NCBI GenBank assembly: GCA_900113995.1
Contig: FORK01000004.1
Span: 62,001 to 126,000, forward strand
Direction of reading: 5' to 3'
Source of the DNA: Ruminococcaceae bacterium D5
GTDB taxonomy: Bacteria; Bacillota; Clostridia; Oscillospirales; Ruminococcaceae
Length of the DNA stretch: 64,000 nt
Shown here: piece after piece, positions 26,094 through 36,229 of the stretch
How positions within the stretch are numbered: position 1 is the stretch's first letter
Layout: every line of letters starts with the position of its first letter
Position numbers and translations under genes: made by a program
The notes under the pieces: generated by a model
Told to the model about the DNA's origin: nothing
The model's database searches: none
What the model saw: the letters and a program-made list of their open reading frames with translations, nothing else

Positions 26094-27200
26094 TTACAGT
26101 TTTGGGACTCCGCAGCTGTCCGACAAAATGACATGCACCAGCGAGAAGCGGTCGCGCAGCAGGTCAAGGACCGGTTCGGGGCTTTTGAGCAGCAGTCTGC
26201 CGGGGGAAAGCAGGGGCAGTCCAACCGCCACCGTCGTGCCTTCCCCTTCCTGCGAGGTAATGGCGAAGGAGCCGCCGTGCTGGGAGATCACATGCCGCGC
26301 TACGGCGAGGCCCAGTCCGCTGCCCGCATAGGGCATTCCATCGGGGTCGTGGGAGAAGAAAGGCTCGCACACCCGGTCGAGCACCTCCCGGGGAATGCCG
26401 AGCCCGCGGTCGGAAATGGACAGCCGCGCCTGATTCTCCCCTTTTTCGAGCAGAATTTCAATCCGGTTGCCCTCCCGCGTAAAGCGGCAGGAATTGGAGA
26501 TCATATGCAGCAGAGCGTGGGAAAGCCGCCGCTCGTCCGCGCGGATATAAACCGGCTCTTCCGGAAGGATCAGATCCATCGGAATCCCGATGGTTCGAGT
26601 CAGCATCCGGGCGGCCTCCCCCAGCTGCGTAAGCAGCGCACCGAGGTCAAGCATCTCGGGGCAGAAGGGCCGCTTCCCCAGCGTATCCTGAAGGTAGGCG
26701 TTAAAATCCATTGAAAATCGCAGCATCTGGTAGCTGCTGCGGTTCATCTGCTCAATCAGCTCCGAAAGGCGGCCGCCCGGTTCCGTTTCAGGCAGGTGTG
26801 CCATCGCAAACAGGCTGGTAAAGATATTCGACAGGGGAGTATTGAGCTGGTTTGTGATCGTCGCGGCAAGGAAATCGGCGGGCCGTCCGCCCGCGTCGTG
26901 CAGATCGTCCGCCAGGACCCCTATCGTCACAAGATAGCCCTCCCCTTCCAGCGGAGCGAAGCAGAAGCCAATCCGGGTGATTCCGGCCAGCTCAATGGTG
27001 TGGGCGCCCTCCGCCGAGGACACCTCGCTGAGCTGTGCCTCGGAAAAAAGCAGCGAAAGTCCGCCGGGGAGAGACAAAACCGGATAGCAGGAAAGCGCCG
27101 CGGGATTCGCCCAGAGAATATTCATCTCCCGGTCGACTGCAAGCGCCGAACTGGGCGAATCACGATAGAGCGCCTGAAGCGTCTCTAAAACTTCCTTCAT
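26094..27200 (-). CDS. Histidine-kinase-like sensor lacking the phospho-acceptor histidine
   Basis: About 368 residues; ATG 27200 is preferred because GGGAGG is too close to the ATG at 27209. A PAS-like domain occupies about 5-100. The dimerisation segment reads FLAATITNQLNTPLSNI where kinases have the S-H-E-L-R-T-P-L box: the histidine is Asn (codon AAC, residue 117). The ATPase domain (about 220-345) keeps the N box (MISNSCRF), G1 (DRGLGIP), F box (PFFSHD) and G2 (GSGLGLAVARHV). No response regulator is adjacent. It probably binds ATP but cannot autophosphorylate in the normal way. Confidence 0.82.
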   Translation of the reverse strand: MKEVLETLQALYRDSPSSALAVDREMNILWANPAALSCYPVLSLPGGLSLLFSEAQLSEVSSAEGAHTIELAGITRIGFCFAPLEGEGYLVTIGVLADDLHDAGGRPADFLAATITNQLNTPLSNIFTSLFAMAHLPETEPGGRLSELIEQMNRSSYQMLRFSMDFNAYLQDTLGKRPFCPEMLDLGALLTQLGEAARMLTRTIGIPMDLILPEEPVYIRADERRLSHALLHMISNSCRFTREGNRIEILLEKGENQARLSISDRGLGIPREVLDRVCEPFFSHDPDGMPYAGSGLGLAVARHVISQHGGSFAITSQEGEGTTVAVGLPLLSPGRLLLKSPEPVLDLLRDRFSLVHVILSDSCGVPKL

Positions 27201-28529
<1,329 letters not shown>

Positions 28530-28560
28530 GCTCTCCTCTTTTTCCCTCTTTTTCATATCT

Positions 28561-28615
28561 GGCAAGGCCCGTCAAAAGCAGATGCTTTTGACGGGCCTTG
28601 CCGCTTTCCCCTTTT
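28561..28615 (+). terminator. Terminator of gap, 20-bp perfect stem
   Basis: GGCAAGGCCCGTCAAAAGCA (28561-28580) pairs exactly with 28583-28602 and is followed by CTTTCCCCTTTT. Confidence 0.85.
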
Positions 28616-28646
28616 CCTCCTAAAAATATTTTAGCGACTAAATGTT

Positions 28647-28665
28647 AAATTTACAATGTAAATTT
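28647..28665. promoter_or_regulatory. AT-rich palindrome upstream of the ribbon-helix-helix gene
   Basis: AAATTTAC-AAT-GTAAATTT, a perfect 8-3-8 inverted repeat. A TATAAT follows at 28695-28700. Small ribbon-helix-helix proteins usually bind such sites at their own promoter, so this is a candidate operator. Confidence 0.5.
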
Positions 28666-28729
28666 TTAATGTATTTTATCATTTAGTTTTAACATATAAT
28701 ACAAATGTGATTTCAAGGGAGGGGGAGGC

Positions 28730-28927
28730 ATGTTCATGTCTTTTAAGATCAGGGACACAAAAAACAAAGCCAATGCTCGTTATAAAACAATCTACCTCTC
28801 ACTTGATACTATTAAGAAAATTGACGCCATCGCCGCCGAAAACAACACCAGTTTTAACAACATCGTCGTCAGCATGATCGAATACTGTCTGGAGGATGAA
28901 GCGAATAAAAATTCAGCCAAAGAATGA
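28730..28927 (+). CDS. Small ribbon-helix-helix-like protein
   Basis: 65 residues. The core ARYKTIYLSLDTIKKIDAIA followed by NNTSFNNIVVSMIEYCL fits a ribbon-helix-helix (Arc/CopG-like) fold: a beta strand with alternating residues, then two helices. The start is ATG 28730 after AGGGAGG. The gene and its surroundings are much richer in A+T than the neighbours, suggesting recent acquisition. No toxin gene is adjacent, so an antitoxin role is not supported. It could be an orphan regulator or a leftover of a mobile element. Confidence 0.6.
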   Translation: MFMSFKIRDTKNKANARYKTIYLSLDTIKKIDAIAAENNTSFNNIVVSMIEYCLEDEANKNSAKE

Positions 28928-29241
28928 TTGCTCCGCTCACCCTTGAGCAAAACCATACGCGGAACATATGCTTCGCCCCGCCCCCAAGAAGGCGTGATAC
29001 CGGCTCGCCGCACAAGATATATGGAACAATTTTTTATTTGCACTACACCCAACGCAACTTCTAAAGCAGTGATTCCATCTTCTTTCACCTCTTACCTTTC
29101 CTGATTTACAACCGTTTCGCCACATTTATCCCCGTCGGCGAACGTATCCCCATTGTCCGCCGGCGCACCGGCGGCGGTCCCGGCCGCAACTGCAAAAGGC
29201 CCGCGCGATGCGTGGGCCTTTCCTGATTCTTATTTGGCGGG
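28928..29241. other. Intergenic region at the left edge of the accessory island
   Basis: No gene is visible. Base composition changes from AT-rich to GC-rich near 29150. The region ends in a terminator-like hairpin (AAAAGGCCCGCGC near 29194-29206 with GCGTGGGCCTTT) that serves the minus-strand cassette and also forms the left flanking repeat of the island. Confidence 0.55.
29208..29227. repeat. Left flanking repeat of the island (possible attL)
   Basis: ATGCGTGGGCCTTTCCTGAT, 18 of 20 bases identical to 39509-39528 in the same orientation. Joining the left arm here to the right flank at 39528 would rebuild a complete terminator for nfnB. Interpretation as an attachment site is inference. Confidence 0.45.
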
Positions 29242-30456
29242 TTACAGCCCCAACGATGCGCGTTCATCACTGATGACCACTTTTTCGTAGGTAGCCATAG
29301 CTTCCTCGCTCATTTCCTGGCCGATGCCGGGACGGTCGCACATATGGAACTGACCGTTGACGGGCATCCACTCGTACTTGCCGCCCTTCCGGAACTTGGA
29401 CTGGAAGTTTCCGTTATGGAACTCATGCATTACGAAGTTCGGCACCACCGCCTCCAGCTGCAAAGCCGCCGCCGTAGCGATGGGACCGCCGCAGGAGTGA
29501 AACTGCACACCAATATCGTAAACGTATGCCATATCGGCAATTTTCTTTCCCTCGGTAATGCCTCCCGTGTTGCACAGATCGGGCTGAGCAATGTCGATGG
29601 AGCGATCTTCGAAGAACTGCCTGAACCCCCAGCGTGTGTAACAACGCTCACCGGTAGCCAACGGAATGTTGATCCTGTTCTTTATGTGGTTGAACACCTT
29701 GGGATTGGACGGCATGGTGGGTTCCTCATAGTAAAGGATGCGGTAGGGTTCCAGAGCGTTGGCCAGATCGACAGAAGTATTGGCGTCCAGAGTGCCGTGG
29801 ATTTCAATGATAATATCCAACTTGTCGCCGCCTGCCTCACGAGCCGCGGCAATACGCTCCACGGCAATGTTGCGCAGAGCCGCAGGATACACGCCTTTTA
29901 AATTATCCCCGCGGTGCAGGTAAGCGGTCGCAAAATCTTCCGGTATCAAGCCGGCAAAGCAGGGATCAATCTTCACGGCATCATAACCGTCGGCAACGGC
30001 ATCCTTCACAGCATCATAGTAGTCCTCAGGGTCATACAGCAGAACTGCTTTGTCCTCACGGGTCACTAGAGTTTTCCAACCAGTCTGCAGTTGGGAAGCA
30101 TAAGTGCGCATGGCGCCGCGTGTCTTGCCGCCCAGCAGCTTGTATACAGGCAGGCCCAAGGCCTTGCCTTTGATGTCCCAGCAGGCGATGTCCAAAGCAG
30201 CCATGGCAGCCGAAACCGTCACACCTCCGTTCATGCCCCAGAAGGTATGGCGGTGAAGATGCTCGTAGATTCTCTCGGTGTCAAAAGGGTCCATGCCAAT
30301 GACAAGCTTGGCAAAATCCTGGCAATTGCCCCAAGCGGCCGTCTGACAACAACCGTAGGACAGGCCGGCCTCGCCAAAACCGCTGATCCCCTCATCGGTG
30401 TTCATCTTCACAGTGATGAATGGCCCCTTATAGCACTCCACACTTGTAATTTTCAT
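29242..30456 (-). CDS. Enolase-superfamily (mandelate racemase/muconate lactonising) sugar-acid dehydratase
   Basis: About 404 residues from ATG 30456 behind AAAGGGAGC. The N-terminal capping domain leads into a barrel with VKIDP and metal ligands in EIHGTLD, YYEEPTMPSN and ATGERCYTRWGF. These are followed by QPDLCNTGGITEGKKIA and a catalytic-type histidine in QFHSCGGP. The pattern is closest to galactonate dehydratase/RspA-like acid-sugar dehydratases, which remove water from an aldonate to give a 2-keto-3-deoxy acid. The exact sugar acid is unknown. It is the last gene of an AraC-led cassette in the island. Confidence 0.82.
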   Translation of the reverse strand: MKITSVECYKGPFITVKMNTDEGISGFGEAGLSYGCCQTAAWGNCQDFAKLVIGMDPFDTERIYEHLHRHTFWGMNGGVTVSAAMAALDIACWDIKGKALGLPVYKLLGGKTRGAMRTYASQLQTGWKTLVTREDKAVLLYDPEDYYDAVKDAVADGYDAVKIDPCFAGLIPEDFATAYLHRGDNLKGVYPAALRNIAVERIAAAREAGGDKLDIIIEIHGTLDANTSVDLANALEPYRILYYEEPTMPSNPKVFNHIKNRINIPLATGERCYTRWGFRQFFEDRSIDIAQPDLCNTGGITEGKKIADMAYVYDIGVQFHSCGGPIATAAALQLEAVVPNFVMHEFHNGNFQSKFRKGGKYEWMPVNGQFHMCDRPGIGQEMSEEAMATYEKVVISDERASLGL

Positions 30457-30500
30457 ATGGCGCTCCCTTTCATTTGGCAAACTGCTCATGCCCGTTTGTT

Positions 30501-31823
30501 TTAATTGAAATTTGCCTCGGCGTAGGCCGTCAGCTCCTCCCGGAAATCGGGATGAGCGATGTCGATCATGGCCTGAGCGCGTTCACGCAGGGATAGGCCG
30601 GATAGCTTGGCGATGCCATACTCGGTGGCCACGTACTGAATCATTGTGCGGGGGGCGGACACCGTGGAACCTGCGGAAATGAAGGGCACAATGTTGGACT
30701 TGCGGACACCCTCTTTTGTCATGCGGGAGGAGTTGATGCAGATGAATCCCTTTCCGCCTTTGGAGCGGTAGGCGCCCTCTAAAAAGTCCATCTGGCCGCC
30801 TATGCCCGACAACTGGCGAGTACCCGCGGATTCTGCATTCTCTTGTCCCATGAGATCCAACTGCACACCGCCGTTGATGCTGATGAAGTTGCTGATTTTG
30901 CTCATCCGCCCGGGAGAATGGACATAGTCCAGATCGCCGGGGCGGAATAAGTCGGGGTTCTCACGAATCCAGTCATACATCTCTTGGGAGCCCATCGCGA
31001 GGTTCCAGGTGGAGCGGCCGGTATCGATTTCTTTTTTGGCGTTGGTCAGCTTGCCGGTTTTGAACATCGCCAAGTAGGCGTCGCTGATGGTGCCGGTGTG
31101 GCAGCCCAGATCTTTCTTGTCGGACTCGGCAAGCATGTTAGCGATGGTGAAGGGGATGCCGCCCACGCCCAAGGCCAGAGTCGCGCCGTCCGGAATCTCC
31201 TCCAACACCCGTTTGGCGACGGCGATATCCGTGGGGCTGGGGTCTTTATAGCTGCGGGTGGGCAAAGGCTCATGGGTGCCTTCCACAATATAATCCGCCT
31301 CAGACAGATGGACGCGGTTAGAGCCGCCCACGCCCAACAGAGTGGGATAGTGCTCGTTGATCTCGAAGATCACAGTACGGGCGCTGGCCATCGCTACGCG
31401 CCAAGTGAAGTTGGTGATGCCCAAACTGCAATAGCCCTCTGCATCAGGCTTGGACACAGGGATGCACGCCACATCGGTGCGAATATCGTGATGACGATAC
31501 AGGTCCGGCAGGAGGCGCAGAGCCACGGGCATGAAGCGCACCAAGCCGCGTGCCTGGAGCCTGCGCTCATAGTCGCCAATGTGCCAGCTGTAGTAGTGGA
31601 AGGACTCCTGTTCCGGATCAGCCTCCACCACCTCGATGCGGGGACGGATCGCCAAACCGCCCCGAACCTTAACATCTTTCAGATCTCCTCTGCGGGCTGC
31701 AATGGCCTTATCCATCAGCTCCGGGAAGCCTGCACCGAAACCGTAATCAATCCAATCGCCGTTCTGCACAGCTCGGGCCGCTGCTTCCGGTGTTGCAAAT
31801 TTATGCATATAATTTTCAGGCAT
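30501..31823 (-). CDS. CoA-transferase family I-like protein with altered active site
   Basis: 440 residues, the size of 4-hydroxybutyrate/butyryl-CoA:acetate CoA-transferases. Family marks are clear: the CoA-loop GVGGIP (219-224), DYVHSPGRMSKISNFISIN, GIGGQMDFLEGAYRSKGG and VTEYGIAKL-like ATEYGIAKL. The catalytic glutamate of this family (in G-I-H-T-E; Glu238 in the Clostridium aminobutyricum enzyme) is missing: the site reads GCHTGTISDA, Gly at about residue 244. Without it the normal enzyme-CoA thioester cannot form. Its substrate is presumably the product of the neighbouring enzymes. Confidence 0.8.
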   Translation of the reverse strand: MPENYMHKFATPEAAARAVQNGDWIDYGFGAGFPELMDKAIAARRGDLKDVKVRGGLAIRPRIEVVEADPEQESFHYYSWHIGDYERRLQARGLVRFMPVALRLLPDLYRHHDIRTDVACIPVSKPDAEGYCSLGITNFTWRVAMASARTVIFEINEHYPTLLGVGGSNRVHLSEADYIVEGTHEPLPTRSYKDPSPTDIAVAKRVLEEIPDGATLALGVGGIPFTIANMLAESDKKDLGCHTGTISDAYLAMFKTGKLTNAKKEIDTGRSTWNLAMGSQEMYDWIRENPDLFRPGDLDYVHSPGRMSKISNFISINGGVQLDLMGQENAESAGTRQLSGIGGQMDFLEGAYRSKGGKGFICINSSRMTKEGVRKSNIVPFISAGSTVSAPRTMIQYVATEYGIAKLSGLSLRERAQAMIDIAHPDFREELTAYAEANFN

Positions 31824-31831
31824 AACGCACC

Positions 31832-32872
31832 TCAGAAAGTGTATTCCACGCCAAAGGTCGCGGCCATGTCCTTAAAATCCTTCAGAGTGGCATCGGACAG
31901 GTCGATGCCCTCTTCCATGGCCATCCTGGTCTTGCTGAATTCAATCTCGCCGGGGATCAGGACGCCTTTGGAACCGATTGCGGGACGGCAGGTCTTCAGC
32001 AGGTCAAACATGCCGTCCACACGTGCCTTGAATGTTTCCACATCGCAGTACTTGCTGATGTTGATGCATCCCATGAAGTAGCCCACGTTGGCCTCTTTGT
32101 CGGTGCATTCAAAAAAGCGGGGAATGTTAATGTCCATATCGGCTCCGGACAGAGCGAAAGACAAAAGTGAGACAATCAGCTCCAGGGCATAGCCCTTATG
32201 GAACCCGAAGGGCAGCAGCACGCCTTCGTTGGCGGCAGCGGCATCTGTGGTGGGATTTCCATCCTTATCCAAAGCCCACCCCAGAGGAATATCGCGCTTT
32301 TCTTTCATAGCCAGAGCGATGGCGCCCTTGGCGGCCACGCTGGTGGCGATGTCCAGCACCAGGGCATCATGACGGCCCGCGGGCAGGGCGATGGAGATGG
32401 GGTTCGTGCCCAGCATGGCCTCTGCGCCGCCAAAGGGAGCCACCAGAGCGGGAGCGTTAGCGAAGCTGAAACCGATCATATCCTGCTTCATGGCCATCAT
32501 AGGGTAATAAGCACCCAGGCCATAGTGACAACCGTTATGTACGGAAGCAAAGCAGGCCCCGGAGATTCCGGCCTGCTCTATGCACTTTTGCATCATAATG
32601 GGAGCGGCCACCATACCTACGGCATGCTTGGCATCCACCACGTAAGAAGTGGGCGAAGTCAGTTGAATGTCCATATCGGCGCCGCTGGTGGCAGTGCCTT
32701 TGAGCATACGGTCGCAGTAGTCCTTCATGTGCGTCGTGCCGTGTGTGCGCTGGCCGCGCAGATCGGCTGCCAGCAAAACGTCCACGCACACCCTGGCATT
32801 TTCTTCGCTTAGACCAGCCTTCACCCAAACTTTTTCGCAGAAATTTCGGATTTGTTCAACAGGATATTTCAT
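31832..32872 (-). CDS. Ldh2/malate-type NAD(P)-dependent oxidoreductase
   Basis: 346 residues of the malate/L-lactate dehydrogenase type 2 family (which includes diketogulonate, ureidoglycolate and sulfolactate dehydrogenases). Marks are AADLRGQRTHG near residue 38, ASVHNGCHYGLGAYYP, GTNPISIALP, ATSVAAKGAI and PFGFHKGYALELIVSLLS. The usual H-G-x-x-R substrate motif reads HGTTH here, so the carboxylate-binding Arg appears to be replaced by His, which hints at an unusual substrate. The gene lies 8 bp before the CoA-transferase gene and 13 bp after the AraC gene. Confidence 0.85.
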   Translation of the reverse strand: MKYPVEQIRNFCEKVWVKAGLSEENARVCVDVLLAADLRGQRTHGTTHMKDYCDRMLKGTATSGADMDIQLTSPTSYVVDAKHAVGMVAAPIMMQKCIEQAGISGACFASVHNGCHYGLGAYYPMMAMKQDMIGFSFANAPALVAPFGGAEAMLGTNPISIALPAGRHDALVLDIATSVAAKGAIALAMKEKRDIPLGWALDKDGNPTTDAAAANEGVLLPFGFHKGYALELIVSLLSFALSGADMDINIPRFFECTDKEANVGYFMGCINISKYCDVETFKARVDGMFDLLKTCRPAIGSKGVLIPGEIEFSKTRMAMEEGIDLSDATLKDFKDMAATFGVEYTF

Positions 32873-32885
32873 AAAAATTTTCCTT

Positions 32886-33713
32886 TCATTTCATACTGAA
32901 TGTTCCACTCACGGCATTGCTCCGTCGTTTTACGAAGTTGCTGGGAGAATATCCCGTTTTATTCTTAAAAGTACGGATAAAATGGGTGTTGGTATGAAAC
33001 CCCACCATGTAACCCACATCCTGCACATTCATTCCGCTTTGCAGCAGTGTACAGGCAATTTTAATGCGGTAGGCAATCACATAGTTGCCCACAGAGAAGC
33101 CTGTGGATTGCTTAAACACTTCACTAAGCCGGGACTTGCTTATAAAGAACTCCTTGGACAGCTGTTCCAGAGAGATGTCTTGATTGTAGTTGGCGTGGAT
33201 ATACCGCAGAATCTCCCCCGCCCGGCTTTCCATTTTGATGGCTGGACTGTTGATGAACGTGGAGGCATTGGTGATCCTTGCGATCATCAGCAGAAAGTTC
33301 AAGAGTTCCAGTTTTTTCTGACAGTCGCCGCCAAACCCTGTTTCGATGGATTTATCCAGAGCAGTTAGCCGGGCCATGATTTCAAAAAGGGTATCGTTCT
33401 CCAATTGCTGCACAATGGGTGCTGAGTTAAACAGGGTGATAATATCCGTATTTGGGGTGGACAACAGCTTCAAATATTCTTCCGAAAAGTGGACAACATA
33501 TCGGTCATATTTCTTGTTTCCATTACAGAAACAGCGGTGAATTTCAAAGGGAGCCAGGATGAACACCATGCCGAAGCGCAGTGGATACCCCTCCTCTCGG
33601 ACGAAGAATGTTCCTTCATCGCTGAGCGAGATGAATATCTCATACTGCTCATGCATATGAGAATCCGGATGCTTATCTTGAGTATACCGAGAAACTTCAA
33701 AATTGATATCCAT
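32886..33713 (-). CDS. AraC-family transcriptional regulator of the cassette
   Basis: 275 residues. A cupin-like sensor domain (about 10-100, with HMHEQYEIFISLS) is followed by two C-terminal HTH motifs (about 175-270): ISLEQLSKEFFISKSRLSEVF, here in two parts, and VQDVGYMVGFHTNTHFIRTF. It probably activates the dehydrogenase/CoA-transferase/dehydratase genes that follow in the same direction. It begins just beyond the truncated ABC gene; the joining point lies within about 60 bp upstream of its start, so its promoter may come from the truncated gene or the junction. Confidence 0.85.
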   Translation of the reverse strand: MDINFEVSRYTQDKHPDSHMHEQYEIFISLSDEGTFFVREEGYPLRFGMVFILAPFEIHRCFCNGNKKYDRYVVHFSEEYLKLLSTPNTDIITLFNSAPIVQQLENDTLFEIMARLTALDKSIETGFGGDCQKKLELLNFLLMIARITNASTFINSPAIKMESRAGEILRYIHANYNQDISLEQLSKEFFISKSRLSEVFKQSTGFSVGNYVIAYRIKIACTLLQSGMNVQDVGYMVGFHTNTHFIRTFKNKTGYSPSNFVKRRSNAVSGTFSMK

Positions 33714-34353
33714 ATCTCTTTCCTATACATTGCCGCATTCCAGAGCAACAGGGCAATCCGGTGGAGTTGATTATTTTTGCCGCTACGGATTTACGATTAA
33801 AGTATTCCTGTATGCGGGCTGAAAGGAATGTAATTGTAAATGCTATCGGCAAAACCCAAACAGCCGCAAGAGCCATACGAAAGTCTATAGCAAACAGGCA
33901 AATCGCAATCAGCGTTGTTGAAATAAGGGAGCCTGCCAAAGCGGGTACATAATGGGAAAATGCCTGTTCAAGTGTGGCACAATCGCCCATAATGGAGTTT
34001 GTTAAATCGGCAAGGTCTTTTTTTCCAAAAAAGGATAAATGGATTTTGCGGAGTTGCTCTGCTAACGAAATGCGTCTTATTCCGCTTTCCACATAAGTCG
34101 CTAAATAGGTGGCGTTATATTGAAACCAAGTTACAACAAAGATAAGGCATAAGCAAACCAAAGCGCCAACCCCATAGAAAGCAATGCGGCTTCCATTTAC
34201 GCCCCCGTTCATGGTGTCAATGACAAAATTATAGAGCAACCCCACCGGAAGCATAAACGATATATCCTGCAAAACGCAGGCAATACAACCTTTTATCAAA
34301 TCGACAGCTCCTTGTCTTGATAACGCAAATCGTCTTTGCAATGTTTTAATCAT
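33697..34353 (-). pseudogene. ABC exporter (permease-ATPase) gene, truncated after the N-terminal third
   Basis: Starts at ATG 34353 with AAAGGAGG and an ATGA overlap with the intact partner gene. About 195 codons of a normal exporter membrane domain are present (SRQGAVDLIKGCIACVLQDI... IQEYFNRKSVAAKI). The frame then runs into unrelated sequence and stops. The remaining membrane helices and the whole ATPase domain, roughly 380 residues, are missing. The break near 33770 marks a deletion or recombination joint with the AraC cassette. The intact partner may therefore lack its heterodimer mate. Confidence 0.85.
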
Positions 34354-36125
34354 GCTGTTACCTCCTTTGCAATTTTCCATTCTGCTGCTTCGGAATAATT
34401 CTTCCACATTCTTGCAAATATGCCGTTTCTCTCTATCAACTCATTATGCGTGCCGCTCTCGACAATCTCGCCGTCTTGCATTACATAAATACAATCAACA
34501 CCTGTGATTGACGATAGCCTGTGTGCAATCATAATAACAGTTTTTCCCTTTGAGAGAGCAGATAAAGCCTTCTGTACACGCACCTCATTATCGGGGTCAG
34601 CAAATGCGGTCGCTTCATCCAGAATTAGGATAGGCGCATTTTTCAAAATTGCGCGGGCAATCGCTATTCTTTGCTGTTCACCGCCGGACAGGTACACGCC
34701 GTTTGTACCCACAACCGTATCAATGCCATTCGGTAATTTTTCGATAATATCCAGGCATTGTGCAACTTCCAGTGCATGAGCGATTTCTTCACGTGTAGCG
34801 TTAGGCTTTGCCATACGCACATTTTCCAATATGGACGCTTTGATAAGACGGCTATTCTGAAATACAAAGGACACCTTATTCATCAAGGTTTCCTTTGGAA
34901 TGTTGCGTATGTCGATATTTCCTATCAGTATGCGCCCTTTTTGCGGGTCAAAAAATCTTGTTACAATATTTGCAAGGGTCGTCTTGCCGCCGCCGGATGC
35001 ACCTACCAATGCAATCACCTGTCCCGGTGCAACCTGAAGTGACACATCATTCAGCGCGTTTTTTTCTCCGTCATAGCTGTAACTAACGTGTTCTAATGTA
35101 ATTCCATTGTCTTTAGGGGCATTATTCACGCTGCTTTCAGACAATGGTTTTTCGTTTAGCACTTCATCAATTCTGCCTAATGCGTCCCCTACAATCATTG
35201 CGTCCTCGCTCATAAACATAATTTTTGTGAGTGTTGTACCGATGACAGGAGTAATCACAATATAGAAGATAAGGTTTAGCAGCAGTTCATTTGTTACGCC
35301 GCCCCTTGTAAAGAGAATACCTCCGGCAATCAGAAACGCGAATACGCCGTTGATTGCCGTTGTGTAGCACATCATAGGCAGACGCATTTCTTTTGTATAG
35401 GCAATAACCCATTTTTCATAGTTATCAATGGTGCCCTTAAATCGTTTGAAGGAAAAGATAGTCTGACCAAAGGCCTTTACCACTGGCACACCCCTTACAT
35501 ATTCCACCGCCTCATTAGACATCTCCGAAAGAGCGTTCTGGTACTCTTTCATCTTTTCCTGCATCCCTTTTCCAGTCATGCCCATCATAAACAGAAAACC
35601 AAGCACAACCGGAACAAGGCTCAAAAGCCCTAACCGCCAATCGAAAGCAAGCAGTAAAACAAGCAGCCCTATAGGGGTGGCAATCGCTCCCGCTTTGTCG
35701 GGGAGCCTGTGTGCAAGATAGGTTTCCGTTGCAGCGCTTGAGGTGTTGACAATCCTTCGCAGATTGCCGCTTCCGTACTTTTCTGTTACCCCCAGCGGCA
35801 GGGCTGTGATGTGCCGCATAAGCTCTTTTCGGATATTGGCGGCAACCCGGAATGCGCTCATGTGCGAACACATCAGACCGGCGATATAGACAACAATAGA
35901 GAGTACTGCAAACAATACCGCAGACCAGCCGTAGCTTGTGACATTCCCCGCCTGTGAGAAGTCCGGGGAAACTTCCAGTATGTCGTGAATGATACGCCAT
36001 ATATACCAAAACGGCACAAGAGCCAACAGCGCACTCATGACTGACAGTACCCAGGAAAGATAGGTCAATATTTTATGCCCTCCGGCATAACCCATCAATC
36101 TTGATAGATTAGACTGTTTTTTCAT
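34350..36125 (-). CDS. ABC exporter, fused membrane domain and ATPase
   Basis: 591 residues. Six membrane helices (about 20-310) precede the ATPase domain with Walker A GASGGGKTT, signature LSGGEQQR, Walker B ILILDEAT and switch AHRLSS. It belongs to the heterodimeric multidrug/peptide exporter type often carried on gut Firmicute mobile elements next to a TetR gene. Its partner, immediately downstream and translationally coupled, is truncated. Composition is clearly AT-richer than the chromosome around it. The export substrate is unknown. Confidence 0.9.
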   Translation of the reverse strand: MKKQSNLSRLMGYAGGHKILTYLSWVLSVMSALLALVPFWYIWRIIHDILEVSPDFSQAGNVTSYGWSAVLFAVLSIVVYIAGLMCSHMSAFRVAANIRKELMRHITALPLGVTEKYGSGNLRRIVNTSSAATETYLAHRLPDKAGAIATPIGLLVLLLAFDWRLGLLSLVPVVLGFLFMMGMTGKGMQEKMKEYQNALSEMSNEAVEYVRGVPVVKAFGQTIFSFKRFKGTIDNYEKWVIAYTKEMRLPMMCYTTAINGVFAFLIAGGILFTRGGVTNELLLNLIFYIVITPVIGTTLTKIMFMSEDAMIVGDALGRIDEVLNEKPLSESSVNNAPKDNGITLEHVSYSYDGEKNALNDVSLQVAPGQVIALVGASGGGKTTLANIVTRFFDPQKGRILIGNIDIRNIPKETLMNKVSFVFQNSRLIKASILENVRMAKPNATREEIAHALEVAQCLDIIEKLPNGIDTVVGTNGVYLSGGEQQRIAIARAILKNAPILILDEATAFADPDNEVRVQKALSALSKGKTVIMIAHRLSSITGVDCIYVMQDGEIVESGTHNELIERNGIFARMWKNYSEAAEWKIAKEVTA

Positions 36126-36229
36126 TGAAAAACCTCCTTAAAATTTTTATGATAAAAGAGATTATGGAAACCTCAAATATCCACTTTTTGAGTTAGCAAC
36201 AACTAACTTGCATGTAAAAATTATAGGGC

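Noticed and set aside
28792-29088. A minus-strand frame opposite the ribbon-helix-helix gene, as a possible toxin partner
   Set aside because: It overlaps the small gene fully, lacks a ribosome site and has no toxin-like sequence.
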